DNA of 64,000 bases from Mucidula mucida. Its lineage: Eukaryota; Basidiomycota; Agaricomycetes; Agaricales; Physalacriaceae. The notes under the pieces were generated by a model, which was given only the letters and a program-made list of their open reading frames with translations, searched no databases and was not told the DNA's origin. The translations under genes were made by a program, and so were the position numbers. Location of the stretch: NCBI GenBank assembly GCA_015501055.1, contig JADNYV010000001.1, forward strand, positions 1,116,001 through 1,180,000, given 5' to 3'. Positions 1-12,072 of this stretch are shown in pieces (position 1 is the first letter of the stretch; every line of letters begins with the position of its first letter).

Positions 1-1617
1 AGATTTCGAAGATCATCGCTGATTAACGCGATACAGGGCGAGAATGTATACAGCGCGTCCTTCATTGAGGTGGGCCTTCGAGCGCGTCGAGCTAAAGATC
101 AAGCTTATATACGCGTCCCTTCCATCTAGTGGTTTGGTACATCTTTCGAAGCTTTGAGTGGTACACAGGCTAACATTGACACTAGCCGAAGAGGCTGTGA
201 GGACATACGGAGGTTTGTCTGACTTGCGTGGCGCCGCGTCGTCAGTTTGATGTATTCTCAGAACAAATACCGGCCGTGTCGAGTAACATTCGCAACGTTG
301 TAATCAAACAACCAATAGGTCAGTCATTGATTATCTTTTGTCGTGTGCTTGCTTAAATTCGTAAGGCGTCGTGTACGTTCTGTGCTCCGGCACATATCAG
401 TGCTCTGATAATTGCTCAGGTCAATCATGACTCCTTGGAATTTCCCGTCAGCTATGATTACTCGGAAACTGGGTCCTGCTTTGGCCGCGGGTTGTACTGC
501 CGTCATCAAGCCACCCCCGGAAACACCTTTCTCTGCTTTAGCAATCGCCGAAGTAAGCATCTGCACCGTCGTTGTATGTGCCTGACAGAGATACCAGCTC
601 TGCCGGCGTGCTGGCGTGCCTGATGGCGTCGTGAACGTCGTAACGACCATGACGAATGTACAGGAAGTGGGAAAGGAAATGTGTGAAAACAAAGCTGTGA
701 AGAAGGTGTCGTTCACTGGGTCGACACCTGTGGCAAAATTGCTGTATGGCTTGGCTGCCTCGACATTGAAGAAGTGTGTACCTGATGCTCAATGTATCTC
801 GGTTGCTCACGTATCTCAGAGTCTCTTTAGAAGCTGGTGGCAATGCGCCCTTCATAGTCTTTGACGACGCAGATATAGACGAGGCAGTTCAAGGTATAGT
901 CTGCAGTATTGTTTCAGCTATGACTGAATACCTGTCCAGCTGCTCTACTCTGCAAGTTTCGCGGAACAGGTCAAACATGCGTCTGCGCCAATCGAATCTA
1001 TGTCCAATCTGGTGTCTATGCAGAATTTGCTGCAAGATTAACAGAAAAAGTAGCTGCATTCAAAATCGGCAATGGTTGGACCCAGAGACGTGAGCTCTTC
1101 CAGCTTACATCGTGACAGTGGCTCAGAGATTCGATGCAGAACCCATGGTCCACTCATTCACGCCCGTGCGGCTGAAAAGGTCAAGAAGCATATCGATGAC
1201 GCCGTTGCTTTGGGCGCGGAAATCCTTACCGGTGGCAATCACCGCGAAGGGACGTCCTTCTTCGAGCCCACGGTCCTCGCGGGGGTGCCTCCAGAGGCAT
1301 TGCTCAACCAGGAGGAGACCTTTGGGCCACTTGCTGCTTTGTGTCAATTCTCGACTGAAGCTGAGGTCATCGAACTCGCGAACAATACGGACGTTGGCTT
1401 GGCAGGATACTTCTTTTCGCGCGATGTGGGGCGGGTATGGCGCGTTGCTGAGAAGCTTCAGGTTGGTATGGTTGGCGCGAACACAGGCTTGATAAGCCAG
1501 GCGGTGATTCCGTTTGGCGGTGTCAAGGAAAGTGGTTTAGGACGAGAAGGTGGACCGCATGGCATTGATGAGTTTATGAACACAAAACTCATTGTGTTCG
1601 GCGGTCTAGGAATGTGA
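1..1617 (+). CDS. Succinate-semialdehyde dehydrogenase (NAD(P)+), 5' end outside window
   Basis: Oxidises succinate semialdehyde to succinate in the GABA shunt; aldehyde dehydrogenase superfamily. Exons that join in frame are about 12-69, 130-136, 186-212, 262-322, 420-552, 589-777, 822-893, 940-1089 and 1127-1617. Visible family motifs, in order: [64 protein letters not shown] (catalytic Cys), THGPLIH, EETFGP and the C-terminal [16 protein letters not shown]. These are the succinate-semialdehyde dehydrogenase versions of the ALDH signatures. The second exon in the window is only 7 bases long, and the donor at 323 (GTCATT) is weak but needed to keep frame. The N-terminal part lies left of position 1. 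The family call is firm; substrate choice within ALDH is inferred from similarity. Confidence 0.88.
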
Positions 1618-1807
1618 CCTACTAAAGAAATATTATGCACTTACTGAATGTGCCCTGTACCCATACTGTACTGTTGCGATGTATGTTTAAGTCCTTGAAC
1701 ATTTCTCGGCTATTGTCCAGACTCGATTACGGGCCGAGAGCTAAGCGACCTTATAAAGCAACCAAGAATCGTGACCCGGCTACTGTTTCTTGCCCACTAC
1801 CTCACAA

Positions 1808-2625
1808 ATGGCTGACGTTGAACTACTCACCTTCGCTTCGTTTTCCAAACTCGTCTCTCTAAATGGTTTGTACGTGACTGGATTTGCCTGGTTGTATGGC
1901 ATGTGTACGTGGTTGATGTCTTAATTTCATGGGTGCGTAGCTGAGGTTCTTCGTGATTTTTTAGCGGTCTGGGTGTCTTTCTTTGGAGGTAGGAGATACA
2001 TTTTCAACTTGGTAATCTTCCTTAACAAGGAATATAGGTGTAATTGCCTACAAAGCTCTACGTGCGCGAATCTCTCAGTGATTACTTTCGACTCATCTTC
2101 AAAAGCCCGCCAACAGTTCGGACTGCTCCAACACAAAACTTTCCCCGTCTACTTCGTTATGTCTATCCTTCTGTCCTCGGTGCTTCTTGGGCTCTGGACG
2201 AAATCACACCCGAACGTTGTTGCCTACATTGCGAACCCTGTTGTTGCCGATGTAGCTCAAGCATACGTCCTGGCCTCAGTATCGGTTGTGCAAGGTCTTA
2301 ATCACTTCGTTATTGGTCCTCTGACGAGCAAGTGCGTATGCAACATTACTCGTTAGCATCTTACTGAAGACTTGTTTATAGGACGATGTTTGAACGGCAC
2401 CGTCAAGAAAAGACCGAAGGCAAAGCGTACAACGAGGCTGATGTAAAATCTCTACACTACTTTACAAGTTCATTGTACTCAGAATGTCTTCAGGTATCAA
2501 GTGACATGAAGACGCTCAACAAGCGCTTTGCGCAACTTCACGGAATCAGTTCACTCGCCAATTTGTGGGCCGTCATTGCCTTGAGCTTCCACGGTTTATG
2601 GATAGGAAGCGCTGGTGTTGCGTAA
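1808..2625 (+). CDS. TMEM205-like membrane protein (DUF4149)
   Basis: Small integral membrane protein of the TMEM205/DUF4149 family, whose biochemical role in fungi is unknown. The start ATG at 1808 opens a hydrophobic segment (NGLYVTGFAWLYGM), followed after introns by WVSFFGG, ALPRQQFGLLQHKTFPVYF, a long hydrophobic segment near 2150-2330 and a C-terminal helix ending GLWIGSAGVA. PRQQFGLLQHKTFPVYF and the loop VQGLNHFVIGPLTSKTMFERHRQE are characteristic of the family. Five or so exons join in frame across introns starting near 1905, 1988, 2063, 2330 and 2442. It lies just downstream of the dehydrogenase on the same strand, about 190 bases away, and converges with the U2A' gene. Confidence 0.82.
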
Positions 2626-2701
2626 CATGGAGCGAACGAGATCTCACAGTGAACACTGTAGAACCAGTGTGTTGATATAAATACAATGTACAATACATGA
2701 A

Positions 2702-3598
2702 TTATGCCCCCACGGATTCCATCTCGGGCATATAACCTTCCCGCAGACTTCTCTCTAGTTTGCGGATCTCTTCTACACTGGTGGCTTTCGCGATTGCCGC
2801 CTTGACCCTTTCTGCTTCCTCTTTGGACATGAAGCGTCCTGGTTTTATCGTCGGGGCTGCTAGACGAGGCTCATCGGACAGCAAAGCAACTTTGGAGGCT
2901 TGCGTAGATACAGTGGTTGAAATGGTGGTTGCAAGGGCAGTAGGGAGCTTTTCAGCTGTGAGGAAAAGCGTCTTGGCCGTCTGTCGCTCCTTGATGTATT
3001 CGTTATGAGTAGATGGATTGCGAGCGGACACGACAGGCTCACCTTGTCACGAATTCTCTGGAAATCCAAAACTCTTAGTCCTGGTATTCTCCACGCAAGC
3101 CATTCGCGATACCATTTTTTCTCCCGGACAGGATTGCCCAAGAGGGACAAGTATGTGAGGTTTTTCAGTTCTTTGAGAGGCTCCAGATCGCCGAGTTCAG
3201 CGAGATTGTTGTTCGTTAGAACCAACGTGGTAAGATGGGGGACCGATAGATGAATGGAGGGAGAGATGGTGGTTATTCGGTTATTGGCGAGTAGCAGGGT
3301 ATGGAGGCGTTTAAGCAGAGGGAAGTTGCCCAAGGTGACGATGGCATTGTCCGTCAGATCAATTGCATCGTGTTGATCCTGTGGAACCATGAAACGAATG
3401 AAATGCGTCAAAGTGGCAGTACATACTCGTGTTATACCGAGATTTTCGATGACAGGTATTTTGTATCCTGAGGAACGATGTTGGATATGCAAATCGATTT
3501 GAGTGAGGGAAAACCGCACCTCGCAGATCCAGCTGCCGTTCTTTGCATGGATTCAGAGCCGACTGCGCTTGTGCAAGGAGCTCGGGAGCAAGCTTCAT
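2702..3598 (-). CDS. LEA1: U2 small nuclear ribonucleoprotein A' (LEA1 homologue)
   Basis: Leucine-rich-repeat component of the U2 snRNP that binds U2 snRNA together with U2B'' and acts in pre-mRNA splicing. The protein starts MKLAPELLAQAQSALNP, then ERQLDLRG, and the LRR array follows (QHDAIDLTDNAIVTLGNFP, LHTLLLANNRITTI, HLTTLVLTNNNLAELGD, LTYLSLLGNPV), with the family-specific cap WYREWLAWRIPGLRVLDF. The C-terminal tail is helical and charged (PGRFMSKEEAERVKAAI). Length, about 250 residues after intron removal, fits the family. The gene is convergent with the TMEM205-like gene and divergent from SAC1, with about 170 bases between the two start codons. Confidence 0.93.
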
Positions 3599-3765
3599 GG
3601 TAAAAGGTCAACTTGAATAACTCGTCCTAAATAGGAACGCGTTCCGCCTTGCCTCTGCCTCCTACGTTCATACTTAAATCCCACTCGCAGCCTTGCTGCC
3701 CGTACCTTCATTCTTCTCCTTCAACACATATTTAAAACAGAACAGGACCCCTCCAGTACGCTGCC

Positions 3766-6465
3766 ATGAAAACGCTACATCAACGTTTCCAGCTGTCAGT
3801 TGCTTTCGCGCCCCCTTCCCCTTCCACTCATCCGACTCTCTTTCAGATATTACGAAGGCAATGATTCGTATATTTTTGTTCCTGCTGGGGAGTCTGCAAG
3901 TGCACAGTCATTGACCATAGACCGGTCATCTGGCGCCATTATGCTAAACCGTAAGCCTACTATTTCTTATGCCTGTAACAGTTTACCGAGATTCCCGAGC
4001 ATCTGGCACGTCGCTTCCACCCAATGTTCGCCGGTCAGGTCGACCAGTCTATGGCATCCTTGGGATCATATCTCTGTCAATGTGTGCGTCTCTGGACTCC
4101 TTTCCGACTATAACATCTCATCTCCGGATTAGCAGAATACGTGGTCATCATCACTGGACGAGAGCTGCGCGGCCGTATCTCGGGGCACGATATATACAGG
4201 GCCACAGACTTTGATATCCTCCCGTTGAACCCCAACATCACTATTCAGCACCCTCCACATCCAGTGGAAGGCCACCTACTCGCCTTACTCCGGTCACATC
4301 TTTCTGCGGGCTTCTTTTTGTTCAGTTACGGCTGGGACTTGACTCGAAGGCTTCAAGCTCAATGGAATACGCGTGCTGAAGATGAGACAAAGGCATTTTG
4401 GCAAGTTGTGAGTATATCACTTTTGCCACTGTACGTGACTTAGAAGCTGTCTAGGCGGACGACCGTTTCTTTTGGAATAGGTATGTTTTCAACTCTCTTG
4501 CGTTTGTTCTTCACCAACGCGGGCAACAGATTCCTCCAAACTAGATTGATAGAAAGCAATGTCAAACAAGACGTAAGTAGCAGCTTTGTAGGACGCCCTC
4601 TTCTTCGACAGCTCATGTTGGCTGTAGCTCGATGCTTACATCCTTCCTATAGTATATGGCAGTGCGTGATTTGGCTGTTCTCTGTAAATTTCATTGACAC
4701 GATTTTAGCTTTCGATATTCGACCGGTATTCGTCCAAGGTCGTCACCTTCAGCTTGCCCTCGTCAGTCGAAGATCCAGGTTCCGTGCAGGGACTCGTTAT
4801 TTCAGACGGGGAATAGACGGGGATGGTCACGTCGCCAATTTCAATGAAACTGAGCAATTGTTGTTTGTCGAAGCGCCCAGCGCAACGGCTCCTCACACTG
4901 GCGATGAATTTGCATCGAAGCTCAGCTTTGTTCAAATTCGCGGAAGTGTTCCTTTGTATTGGGCAGAAATCAACAACCTACGGTATAAACCTGATCTCCA
5001 GGTTATGGATCTTCCGGATACGGTCAGTATATTCATCATCTCTGTCTCTTCCAAATGTCTGACGAACGCCAGGCGGATGTCATGAAGTTGCACCTACTAG
5101 AGCAGGTCTCCCTCTATGGAGAACAGATCTTGGTCAACCTAGTGAATCAGAAAGGGCACGAGCAACCCGTCAAGGACGCATTCGAACGATATATCACACA
5201 GGCAAGGACGAGAATATTCAGGTGCTGCAAAATATTAATGCTCTTTCGCAGCTGAACCTACCCAACGTCCGATACGAGTACTTCGATTTCCACAACGAAT
5301 GTAAAAAGATGCGTTACGATCGCATTAGTGTCCTAATTGATTCTGTCAAAGAGGACCTTGAACGTCAAGGGTACTTGGCACATTTACCTGGCTGAGCCGA
5401 AGGCTCATCGTCTCACAGATATTTCCATATGAATATCGCCGATCGTGAACCGCAACAATTGCAGGGCGGAATAGTACGAACGAATTGCATGGACAACTTG
5501 GACCGTACAAATGTCGTGCAAGGCACCATTGCCAAGTGGACGCTGAACAAACAGCTCCAGTCGCTGGGCATCATTGCGGCTAACAGCACCATTGACGATT
5601 ATCCCAAACTCAGTGCCGATTTCCGCGAAAGTTAGTTCATTTGTTGCTGTCACATCCACTGGCTGACGTGCTCTAAGTGTGGGCCGATCACGCTGACTCC
5701 ATCGCCAAAGCTTATGGTGGTTCCGGAGCACTCAAGTCCGATTTTACGCGGACGAATAAGCGAACGAAAAAGGGCCTTTTGGAAGATGGCGTCAAGTCGA
5801 CTGTGCGTTACCTCAAGAACAACTACTTCGACGGCCCTCGACAGGTGCAATTGGCATACGCAGAATAATGCTCGGCACTGACAGTCTCTTTAGGACGGCT
5901 TTGATCTTGTCACTGGCACTTGGGTCCCCCGCAAAGGCCCCACATCCTCTCTCTTCCTCGTTACCGATGGACGACCTCTTGTAACACGTTCGGTATGCAT
6001 TGGTTCTTCAATGACGCGTTTTCTCATCGAAACATTCTAGATGCCACTCGTCGCGTTCTTTTCAGTGTTCATGATCTGTGCTGGATTGACCCTTCCACGG
6101 ACATCAGGTAAGTCGATGCTCCGCGGCCACTGCTTCGTCCTGAACGAGTGCTAGAATACTCCTTATTCTACTATTTCCTGCTTTGGATTACACTGCTGAC
6201 CGTTGCCAACGGTTACATGCTGATCAACGGTATCGATTTCGTCTCGTGGCCCAAGTTATTGCCACCTACCGATGTCATCTACTACAACGGGCCCGGTTTC
6301 CGCTCTGCACGAAATGGGATGGGCTTAGGAGGCGCAAAGGATCTAAAGGTGGCGGTTGGCAAGACTGCGAAGTGGTTGAATGGCGGGAGAGTACACGTTC
6401 GTCAAGGCAGCAAGCTAGCCGAGGGAGACATCCCCCTCGAACTGATAAAGAAACGTGTCGATTGA
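3766..6465 (+). CDS. SAC1: SAC1 phosphoinositide phosphatase
   Basis: Removes phosphate from phosphatidylinositol phosphates, chiefly PI4P, at the ER/Golgi. The start [10 protein letters not shown] is followed after a first intron by [14 protein letters not shown]. The SAC domain contains [19 protein letters not shown] and the Cx5R(T) active site in [15 protein letters not shown], near 5480-5520. Two membrane helices close the protein, near 6040-6100 ([16 protein letters not shown]) and 6150-6215 ([20 protein letters not shown]), as in Sac1. The last residues are KKRVD, so it ends with a short basic cytosolic tail. The gene has many short introns. The SET/NAP gene follows on the same strand about 150 bases later. 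Confidence 0.93.
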
Positions 6466-6617
6466 TTTCCTCCTTGTATCTGTCTCGATACATAAATTTA
6501 TTTGGTGCAATTCGGTATTTGAAAGCCTCAAAGGAACAAGGCAGGCAATTGCCGAGTCGGACCGATCATTACCACGGTAAAAATTTGTGAACCACACGCT
6601 CTTTTCTCTTTCACACC

Positions 6618-7641
6618 ATGGCCAAAGGAACTAAACGTGCTTCTCCCGGAGCTGAAGAAGAAAAAGATCCTCTCCAGGCCGTCGAGCTCGATGAGGAAAA
6701 CGCTAAAAAGTTGAATGAAGTGCAAAGAGACGCTCAACGAGTGGAACTGTACTTGGGTGAGAGGATGCGCGTCGGAGGCCCGTTGCGTTGCTAATGGCGT
6801 ACTATGGCACAGACATGCAATCACACAAACTGCTTGAGCCTGTATACACCAAACGGCGCGAGATTGCCAAAGGAATTGATAAGTTCTGGCCCGTTGCGTT
6901 GATGAACCACTCGACGTTTGCTATCCAAGTCCAGCACAACTCGGATCAGCTCGCACTGAGCTATCTGGAGGATCTCTGGGTCGTTCGGGATCCTAAAGAA
7001 CCCCGCTGCTATACCATCGAGTTTGTGAGTTGATCTGTCTTCGTGACGTGTCTGTCCTGCTGACAGCTTTTACAGCATTTTAAGGAGAACCCCCACTTCA
7101 CCAACAAGGTGCTAAAAAAAGAATACAAATACGTCGAACACCCTGGCGTGGTAGAAAACAAGGTCGACGAGCGAGGTGTCAGCGAAGTCATGCTTGATTT
7201 TTCGTGGGAACGGGATGTTCAGCCGTCGGTGAGTCTGACAGCAACGGCACTCGTTTGACCTCGACTCAGCCGTTCAAGGCGACCAAAATTGACTGGAAAG
7301 ACCCCGCCAAGGCACTGACAAAACTGTACCCACGCGAAATGGGTGAAGGCGACGACGAGGAACCCGCCGATCCTGGTAGCTTTTTCAATTTGTTCGAGAT
7401 TGAAGATGATCCATACGACGTGAGTGTTGTTTTGAGCGCTCCCATGTTGCTTTTACTGACCGCTCCGTCTCAGATTGGGCTCACCATCGCTACTGAGATA
7501 TTCCCCGAAGCGATTGAATTCTTCTTGGGCCACGGCCAGGATGATAGCATGGACTCGGACATTGATTCTGACGAGGACGACGAGGACGATGCGGAAGAAA
7601 TTGATCTCGAGAAGCCGCGCACCAAAAAGCAAAAAGTATAG
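6618..7641 (+). CDS. SET/NAP family histone chaperone
   Basis: Nucleosome assembly protein family, closer to SET/Vps75 than to Nap1. Such proteins bind histones H3-H4 and link them to acetyltransferases. The start MAKGTKRASPG is followed by a charged dimerisation helix (about residues 20-75) and the earmuff domain with KGIDKFWPVALMNH, HSDQ-type strand residues and EDLWVVRDPKEPRCYTIEF, HFKENPHFTN and IDWKDPAKALTK. The C-terminus is a long acidic tail (DDSMDSDIDSDEDDEDDAEE) ending in a basic, NLS-like KPRTKKQKV. Introns near 6756, 7025, 7225 and 7420 remove non-coding pieces. The intron and tail arrangement is ordinary for the family. Confidence 0.9.
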
Positions 7642-7840
7642 GATTGGATGCCTTGCATACTGTTATTAGATATCTAGCAACATTGGTCTACGCATTTTTG
7701 AATGGTTATATATTAATTATGTTGTGTAAGAGATCCTTTGAAGCTTAAGGACATCAGTTCGATCAAATCATCAAGGGAGCTTGTTGATACCACGATCACT
7801 CTCCTTTGCTTCGTAGCTGCCCTTCGTTTCGCCCGCCATC

Positions 7841-9582
7841 ATGAAGTCTCATTTCATGCAGTCGCTCTCTTTGGTTGCTGCAGTACTGCCCCTTACCGCT
7901 ATTGCCTGTAACGACCATGCTGCTCGCCAATACTACCCCCGCCAAGATAGTTCAGCAACATCGGCAACCGGCAGTGGTACTACGACAGGTCCGACTGCCG
8001 CCCCGTCGGTCAGTACATCCTATACTTACTCTCTGGCTTCGTCCGAGTCGACCGCCGTCCCCTTGTCGTCCATCACCGCAAGTGCAACAACGAATTCAGC
8101 TGAGCTCCCGACACTCGCTACCACATACACCGCAGGCGCAGAGCCTACTCTCATAGAGGGAGCTCCGCCTTTGCCAGCCCGTGAGTCTTTTCGTTCTTTT
8201 GCTGTTTGATGAAAAAAAGAACTCACGTCATGTGCTAGTTAATCTCAACATCGCCAGTTACCCCCCTCTTGACCGCACTCCCCCCACCGATTCCGACGAG
8301 GTCAAGCAATGGAAAGCAGAGGTTGCCAACTCTGGTATCACCATCCCCAACATCAAACCCAACGTAGCAGGTCAGTGGAGCCCCCCTCTGACAAGTATTC
8401 CTTTCAACTTTTATACCTTGCAGGTGGTTGCCCGACCAACCCAGAAGCGGTTGCCAACGCAGGCGAAAACGGCAATTGCTGGTGGACCTGTGGTGGATGT
8501 ACCCGCGACACCGATATCACGACGTGCCCTACAAAAGGTCATTCAAACCTTCACAACAAACATTCTCTGTTCTTACTCCTTCTTAGGCAGCTGGGGCTTG
8601 ACCTTTGACGATGGACCTGCCCCATACACCCCGGCGTTGTTGAAGTATCTCGATGAAAAAGACCTCAAGGCTACGTTCTTCACAGTCGGCTCCAGGGTCC
8701 TTTCCTATCCCGCCATGTTACAGGCCGAATATATGGAAGGTCACCAGGTTGCTGGGCATACATGGGCTCACCCTGCTCTAACGACATTGGAGAATGACCA
8801 AATTATTGCTGAGTTGGGATGGACTCGCAAAGTTATGCAAGAGGTGATTGGCGTAACACCAAACATGTTCCGCCCTCCCTACGGTGATATTGAGTAGGTC
8901 CAGTTGGTCCAGCAATCAGCTATCCTCACAGTGTTTGAATAGTGACCGTGTACGTGCTATTGCGACTGCCATGGGCATGTACTCCGTTATGTGGACAAGG
9001 ATCAGCCCCACTCAAACCTTTGATACGCACGGTCAGTCAAACGCAATGATGCTGGTGATATGATTAACTCATCTCTACACCAGATTTCGACATCCAAAGT
9101 GGTCTATTCACTCCAGAGGGTGTACTTCAATCGTGGGAGTTTATCCTTGGCAATGCTTCGAAGCTAGACACTGGGTTCATCGCCTTGGAGCATGATTTAT
9201 ACCAGCAGACCGTCGAAATTGCCTCTGGATACATCCTACCGGATGCGATTGCGCAAGGCTTCGACATTACCCCCATCGTCAACTGCATAAACCAGCCGCT
9301 TGCGAACGCGTACATCGAGACGAACGATAATTCCACGAATCCTCCTGCTGCGTCGGGTGAGTGATGGGTTTCACATTCCTTGTGCGGGTTGTTTTACTTA
9401 TACGACTGCGCATGCTTATAGGTTCTGGCGTTGTTACGCTATCTTCCGGTGCTGCGGGCTCTGCTCAAGAAACTGGAGCAAGTGGATCGGGCGATTCCGA
9501 TTCTGCAATTTCTAAAGGAATGAGTGCTGTGCTGGGCATGACTCTCATTTCCTTAGTTGCTGCCATTGCGATATTGGTCTAA
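7841..9582 (+). CDS. Chitin deacetylase, carbohydrate esterase 4, GPI-anchored
   Basis: Converts cell-wall chitin to chitosan. There is an N-terminal signal peptide (MKSHFMQSLSLVAAVLPLTAIA), a Ser/Thr-rich linker (8000-8150), a short Cys-containing segment (NCWWTCGGCTR) and then the NodB domain. Motif 1 is LTFDDGPAPYTPALLKYL, motif 2 is GHTWAHPALTTL (metal-binding His pair) and motif 3 is RPPYGD. The C-terminus has a Ser/Gly-rich spacer followed by a hydrophobic end (GMTLISLVAAIAILV), the pattern of a GPI-anchor signal, so the enzyme is probably attached to the plasma membrane or wall. It is a typical basidiomycete CDA, with introns near 8180, 8370, 8535, 8895, 9030 and 9358. The gene converges with the Fray-like kinase gene. 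Confidence 0.93.
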
Positions 9583-10081
9583 TGGTTCTCTCCTTAAAAC
9601 GCTCCGGACTTTTCGCGACATACTGTTTTCTTACATACCCTACTCATTGAGCGACACGTTACTATGTTGTTTACCTTCAATGTTACTCTCCTGCTAGCAA
9701 GCAGTACAGACCTTAGCCTTGTGTTTACTACTACCATACTCTCTGTCCTTGTATATGATCTGTAGACTCGGCGTGTAAAACAGGAATGATTGTCAAAACA
9801 TGTTGCTTGAAATGCTAGCTAGGCCCTAATACTTGTACGCTCGCAATAATTAGTATTGTACTGGGAATAGAGGGATATCCACATGCCGCTGTTGGACAGA
9901 TAAATTAGATACAAAAGCAACGTCCAAAACCGTGGTGATGGTAAGAAGATTAAATATGGATGCGTTGCGGAATGGTCGATGCGTTGAGATCGTTACACGT
10001 CGTGAAATGGTATTTACTGCAACAGCATGAGCTTTCTAGTGTACCCCCGAAAGAAGAAAGCACTCACCACTACTCGGGATA
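9583..10081. other. Convergent intergenic region
   Basis: About 500 bases between the stop codons of the chitin deacetylase and the Fray-like kinase. It is A/T-rich, without a credible ORF or RNA gene, and probably holds two 3' UTRs. Confidence 0.6.
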
Positions 10082-12072
10082 TCATCTAACAACTTTCATA
10101 GCTGCCTTGCCCCCGCTGATGGACGCTGTTCGTCTTATCTGACTGGCGTTCTTCTTCAACTTGCTCCACAAACTCGATCCTTTCTCCTTCTCCTTCTCCG
10201 CAGGCGGTTCACTATAAACTTCAACTTTGGAGGGGAGACCCGCAGGAAGCGGTGCGTCCTTCTCCTCAAAAGGCGGGAGCCCCACATCAGGCGATGTGCT
10301 CAGGCTCGTAGGCGCACACGAAGCCGACCCCTCATCCGAAACTGTTTCTGCGTCCTCCTCCACCTTCTCCGCCCAAGAAATTGCCCTGGAATGTCGGCCT
10401 TCGGATGTTCCTGGCTGTTGACCTTCCGGTTCGTCCAACTCTTCCAGTTCATTGCCAACGGCGTGCTGGAATTCCATATCAAAGACCGGCACCTCTGAAA
10501 CGCGCCGACCTAATCCGGCGATACTGGGAGGAGGCGAATGAATCGTCGTCGCGAAATCCCATGAGTCAATGGATTGTCGTGTGGCGTGCGAGGCAGAGAC
10601 CACGCGTCGTTCTTGCCGAAGGGCGAGAGGCGGAAGATCTTCTATAGGGAGATAATGTCAGCCGGGGCTGAACAAGAAACTCCAGGATAGAAGACGACCC
10701 CAAAGTTAATGTCAAGGAGAAAGAATGAGACTTACTGAGAATAGCGCCAATGAGATATGCCGGCTTCTTCGCATTTTTTAAGAATGGAGTCAACAGAAGC
10801 TCTTGTGCCGTCGGCCTGTGCAAACTTGAGTGTCGCTAACATCATAACAAGCAATCGATGCCTACCGTTGGGATGGATCTTTAACAAGACAACTCGCCAC
10901 CATCTCCTGAAAGGCGCGACTATACTTGAAAGTTCCGCCCTCCCGGTCTAAAGTGGGCGGCGCTTCTTGGATACTAGCCCAGAATTTAGGCGAATAGAAT
11001 GAACAACGAATGGCGCGGAACTCACGTTTTTAGCAACACCTTCTGTGGAGATTCCCTCGATCGCGGAGGACGTCCTTGCGTGAGTTCCAACGCGGTGATC
11101 CCAAAACTCCAGATATCCGCACTTGAGTCGTAATTCTGACCTTGAATTAACTCCGGTGCCATCCAACACGGCTGATAAATGTTTCATGAGCTTGGATGTG
11201 TTGATGCATGGAATGAAAGGAGCTCCGACTTACCGTTCCGACAAAGGACTTGCGCTTGAATATCTTGGGTCGAGAAGATTGGGAAGGGGACGAAGACGAT
11301 TGAAGAGGGGTGATGGGTGGTTCGACGAGAATGACGCGCCGACCGGAATCGTGCGAGCCATTACTTCGTTTGGAGCGGCCGTTCTTGTTCGACGCTGAAG
11401 CATGGGCGGAGGATGAGTGGTGATTCTGTGATGAATCCTCCGCGAGGTTCGCGGCCACGCCTAGATCACCGAGCAAGACCGTACCATCATCGTCAATGAG
11501 CAGATTGGCAGCCTTGACATCGCGATGAATGAAACCATTTATATGAAGGTAGCTACAAGATGTAAGAAGATGATCATTGGGCCCAGGATCACATGCTTAC
11601 TTCAATCCCATGAGCGCCTGCTGAAGAATACAACGTATGACATCCTCCTCCATGCCGCCAGGCCAACCATAATGCATCACATCGGCGGCGCTGCCTTTAT
11701 TCATAAGACGCATAGCAATGTGGAGTTTGTGTCCTTCCATCCAGGAGCCACGGACACGGAGAACGTTTGGGTGCTTGGAGAGTGACATTAATGTGGTTTC
11801 TCGTTGAAGGAGCGAGAGGGAGCGTGGAGGTAACGAGTCCAAGTCGAGTACTTTGAGGGCAACAGGTATGGGAGACCTGTCCGCGGGTTTGTAGAAGGCT
11901 GAGTAGACGATGGAGGATGCACCAAAGCCAATTGGAGACCCTATGGAATAGTCAGTGGATTGGTCACTGAAATGGAAGATATGAGAAGTGGTTCAATGCG
12001 AGAGTAACAAGAATGTAAAGACCTGTAAAGCTCCCAGTGATCTTCGACGGCGCCAATGAATTGTTTGGCCAT
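10082..12072 (-). CDS. STE20-family protein kinase, Fray/OSR1/SPAK-like
   Basis: Serine/threonine kinase of the germinal-centre/OSR1 branch, a family that acts in stress and ion-transport signalling in animals. The start [16 protein letters not shown] is followed after one intron by the glycine loop [16 protein letters not shown], the [10 protein letters not shown] lysine and the catalytic loop with HRD then [11 protein letters not shown]. The metal-binding motif reads DLG rather than DFG. A Ser/Lys-rich insert of about 70 residues (11230-11460) separates it from the activation-segment end [13 protein letters not shown]. The C-lobe has [15 protein letters not shown] and ends near [22 protein letters not shown]-terminal tail of about 200 residues, acidic then basic ([15 protein letters not shown]), follows. 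Convergent with chitin deacetylase, divergent from SRPK. Confidence 0.87.

Noticed and set aside
300..440. Frame-breaking lesion in the dehydrogenase, since the first donor tried (320) gave a stop
   Set aside because: Using the next GT at 323 as donor keeps frame through [15 protein letters not shown], so the gene is likely intact.
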